Assembly: GCF_900188025.1 (NCBI RefSeq)
Contig: NZ_FZNO01000023.1
Location: 1 to 64,000 of the forward strand
Direction of reading: 5' to 3'
Source: Blastococcus mobilis
Lineage (GTDB): Bacteria; Actinomycetota; Actinomycetes; Mycobacteriales; Geodermatophilaceae
Length of the DNA stretch: 64,000 nt
The position numbers and the translations under genes are program-made. A model generated the notes under the pieces. That model was not told the origin of the DNA and searched no databases. It saw only the letters and a program-made list of their open reading frames with translations. This document shows positions 63,217 through 64,000 of the stretch, one piece after another; the first letter of the stretch is position 1; every line of letters starts with the position of its first letter.

Positions 63217-64000
63217 GTGGCGGTGGCCGACGACTTCAGCCGGCCCTCAGCGACGGCGCCGGCCTACGACCGGCAGCCGCCGCAGGACATCCCCGCGGAG
63301 CAGTCCGTGCTCGGCGGCATGCTGCTCAGCAAGGATGCGATCGCCGACGTCGTCGAGGTGCTCCAGGGTCCGGACTTCTACCGGCCGGCGCACCAGGTCA
63401 TCTTCGACTGCATCCTCGACCTGTACGGCCGCGGCGAGCCCGCGGACGCGATCACCGTCGCCGCCGAGCTCAACCGCACCGACCAGCTGTCGAAGATGGG
63501 TGGCGCGGTCTACCTGCACACCCTCATCGCGTCCACGCCGACCGCCGCCAACGCCGGCTACTACGCGGCGATCGTCGCCGAGCAGGCCGTGCTGCGGCGC
63601 CTGGTGGAGGCCGGCACCCGCGTCGTCCAGCTCGGTTACGGCGCGGCCGGTGGCAAGGGCGACGTGGACGACATCGTCGACCGGGCGCAGCAGGAGATCT
63701 ACGACGTCACCGAGAAGCGGATGAGCGAGGACTACTCCCGCCTCGAGGACATCCTCCAGCCGACGATGGACGAGCTGGACGCCATCGCCTCCCGGGGCGG
63801 GGTCAGCCGCGGTGTGCCCACCGGCATCCGTGACCTCGACGAGCTCACCAACGGCCTGCAGGCCGGTCAGATGGTGGTCATCGCCGCTCGTCCCGGTGTG
63901 GGCAAGAGCACCCTGGGTCTGGACATCGCCCGGTCGGCCTCGGTCAAGCACCACCTGCCGGCCGCCATCTTCTCCCTGGAGATGAGCAAGCACGAGATCA
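63217..64000 (+). CDS. dnaB: Replicative DNA helicase DnaB (5' part)
   Basis: The N-terminal 261 codons of the replicative helicase; the gene continues past the window. Domain: IPAEQSVLGGMLLSKDAIADVVEVLQGPDFYRPAHQVIFDCILDLYGRGEPADAITVAAEL, then GVPTGIRDLDELTNGLQAGQMVVIAARPGVGKSTLGLDIARSA with Walker A intact. No intein is present at the Walker A site, a common insertion point in related genes. GGAGGA six bases before the GTG supports the start. Probably loaded by the DUF721/DciA-like protein. Confidence 0.96.
   Translation, partial: MAVADDFSRPSATAPAYDRQPPQDIPAEQSVLGGMLLSKDAIADVVEVLQGPDFYRPAHQVIFDCILDLYGRGEPADAITVAAELNRTDQLSKMGGAVYLHTLIASTPTAANAGYYAAIVAEQAVLRRLVEAGTRVVQLGYGAAGGKGDVDDIVDRAQQEIYDVTEKRMSEDYSRLEDILQPTMDELDAIASRGGVSRGVPTGIRDLDELTNGLQAGQMVVIAARPGVGKSTLGLDIARSASVKHHLPAAIFSLEMSKHEI

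Overview
This window is a high-GC actinobacterial chromosome segment spanning the replication origin. Gene content, tRNA order, DUF3566/DLW-39 neighbours, GTG/TTG starts, leaderless promoters and ParB sites all point to Actinomycetes. The style of the genes suggests a Geodermatophilaceae-like organism (Blastococcus, Geodermatophilus or Modestobacter); that family assignment is inference, not measured. Gene order closely follows the origin region known from Mycobacterium (pcnA, mutT4, DUF6049, murJ, trxB, trxA, cwlM, parB, parA, rsmG, jag, yidC, yidD, rnpA, rpmH, dnaA, dnaN, gnd, recF, DUF721, gyrB, gyrA, DUF3566, tRNA-Ile, tRNA-Ala), and the ino1-padR-DUF5318-ponA-GT87-rpsF-ssb-rpsR-rplI-dnaB block also appears.

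Layout. 1-8.4 kb is accessory DNA: a LuxR-type two-component system, a small membrane protein, a GNAT acetyltransferase, then a MobF relaxase, an excisionase-like protein and a tyrosine integrase whose 3' end runs into tRNA-Ala(TGC). It looks like an integrated mobilisable element. 8.4-26 kb is the leftward core arm: tRNA-Ala, DLW-39, tRNA-Ile, DUF3566, gyrA, gyrB, an ABC exporter, an unknown protein, DUF721, recF, gnd, dnaN, the oriC region (about 23.1-24.1 kb) and dnaA. 26.5-32.2 kb is the rightward operon set rpmH-rnpA-yidD-yidC-jag-rsmG-parA-parB with two parS sites before parA. 32.3-44.6 kb carries cell-wall and redox genes on the minus strand (ddl, aminotransferase, CwlM-like protein, trxA, trxB, pseudokinase, murJ, DUF6049, NUDIX). 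44.7-50.3 kb holds pcnA, a matrixin-like protease, an MFS transporter, YqgE and a lipoprotein. An IS630-type element (50.5-52.1 kb) is inserted exactly in the ino1 stop codon. 52.1-64 kb contains ino1, padR, DUF5318, a class A PBP, a GT87 enzyme, an endonuclease IV, a secreted protein and rpsF-ssb-rpsR-rplI, and ends inside dnaB.

The most unusual signal is between genes. At least twelve intergenic copies of a ~55-60 bp hairpin repeat share a conserved core, while their outer stems differ in sequence and keep base pairing. Many start within a few bases of a stop codon. A second, smaller repeat family has three copies, one of them in the oriC-dnaA interval. Other regulatory points are five parS palindromes (three inside genes), a LexA-type SOS box and an exact DnaA box in front of dnaB, a SigR-type promoter at trxB, a perfect PadR operator, and at least eleven genes whose -10 element lies 6-8 nt before the start codon.
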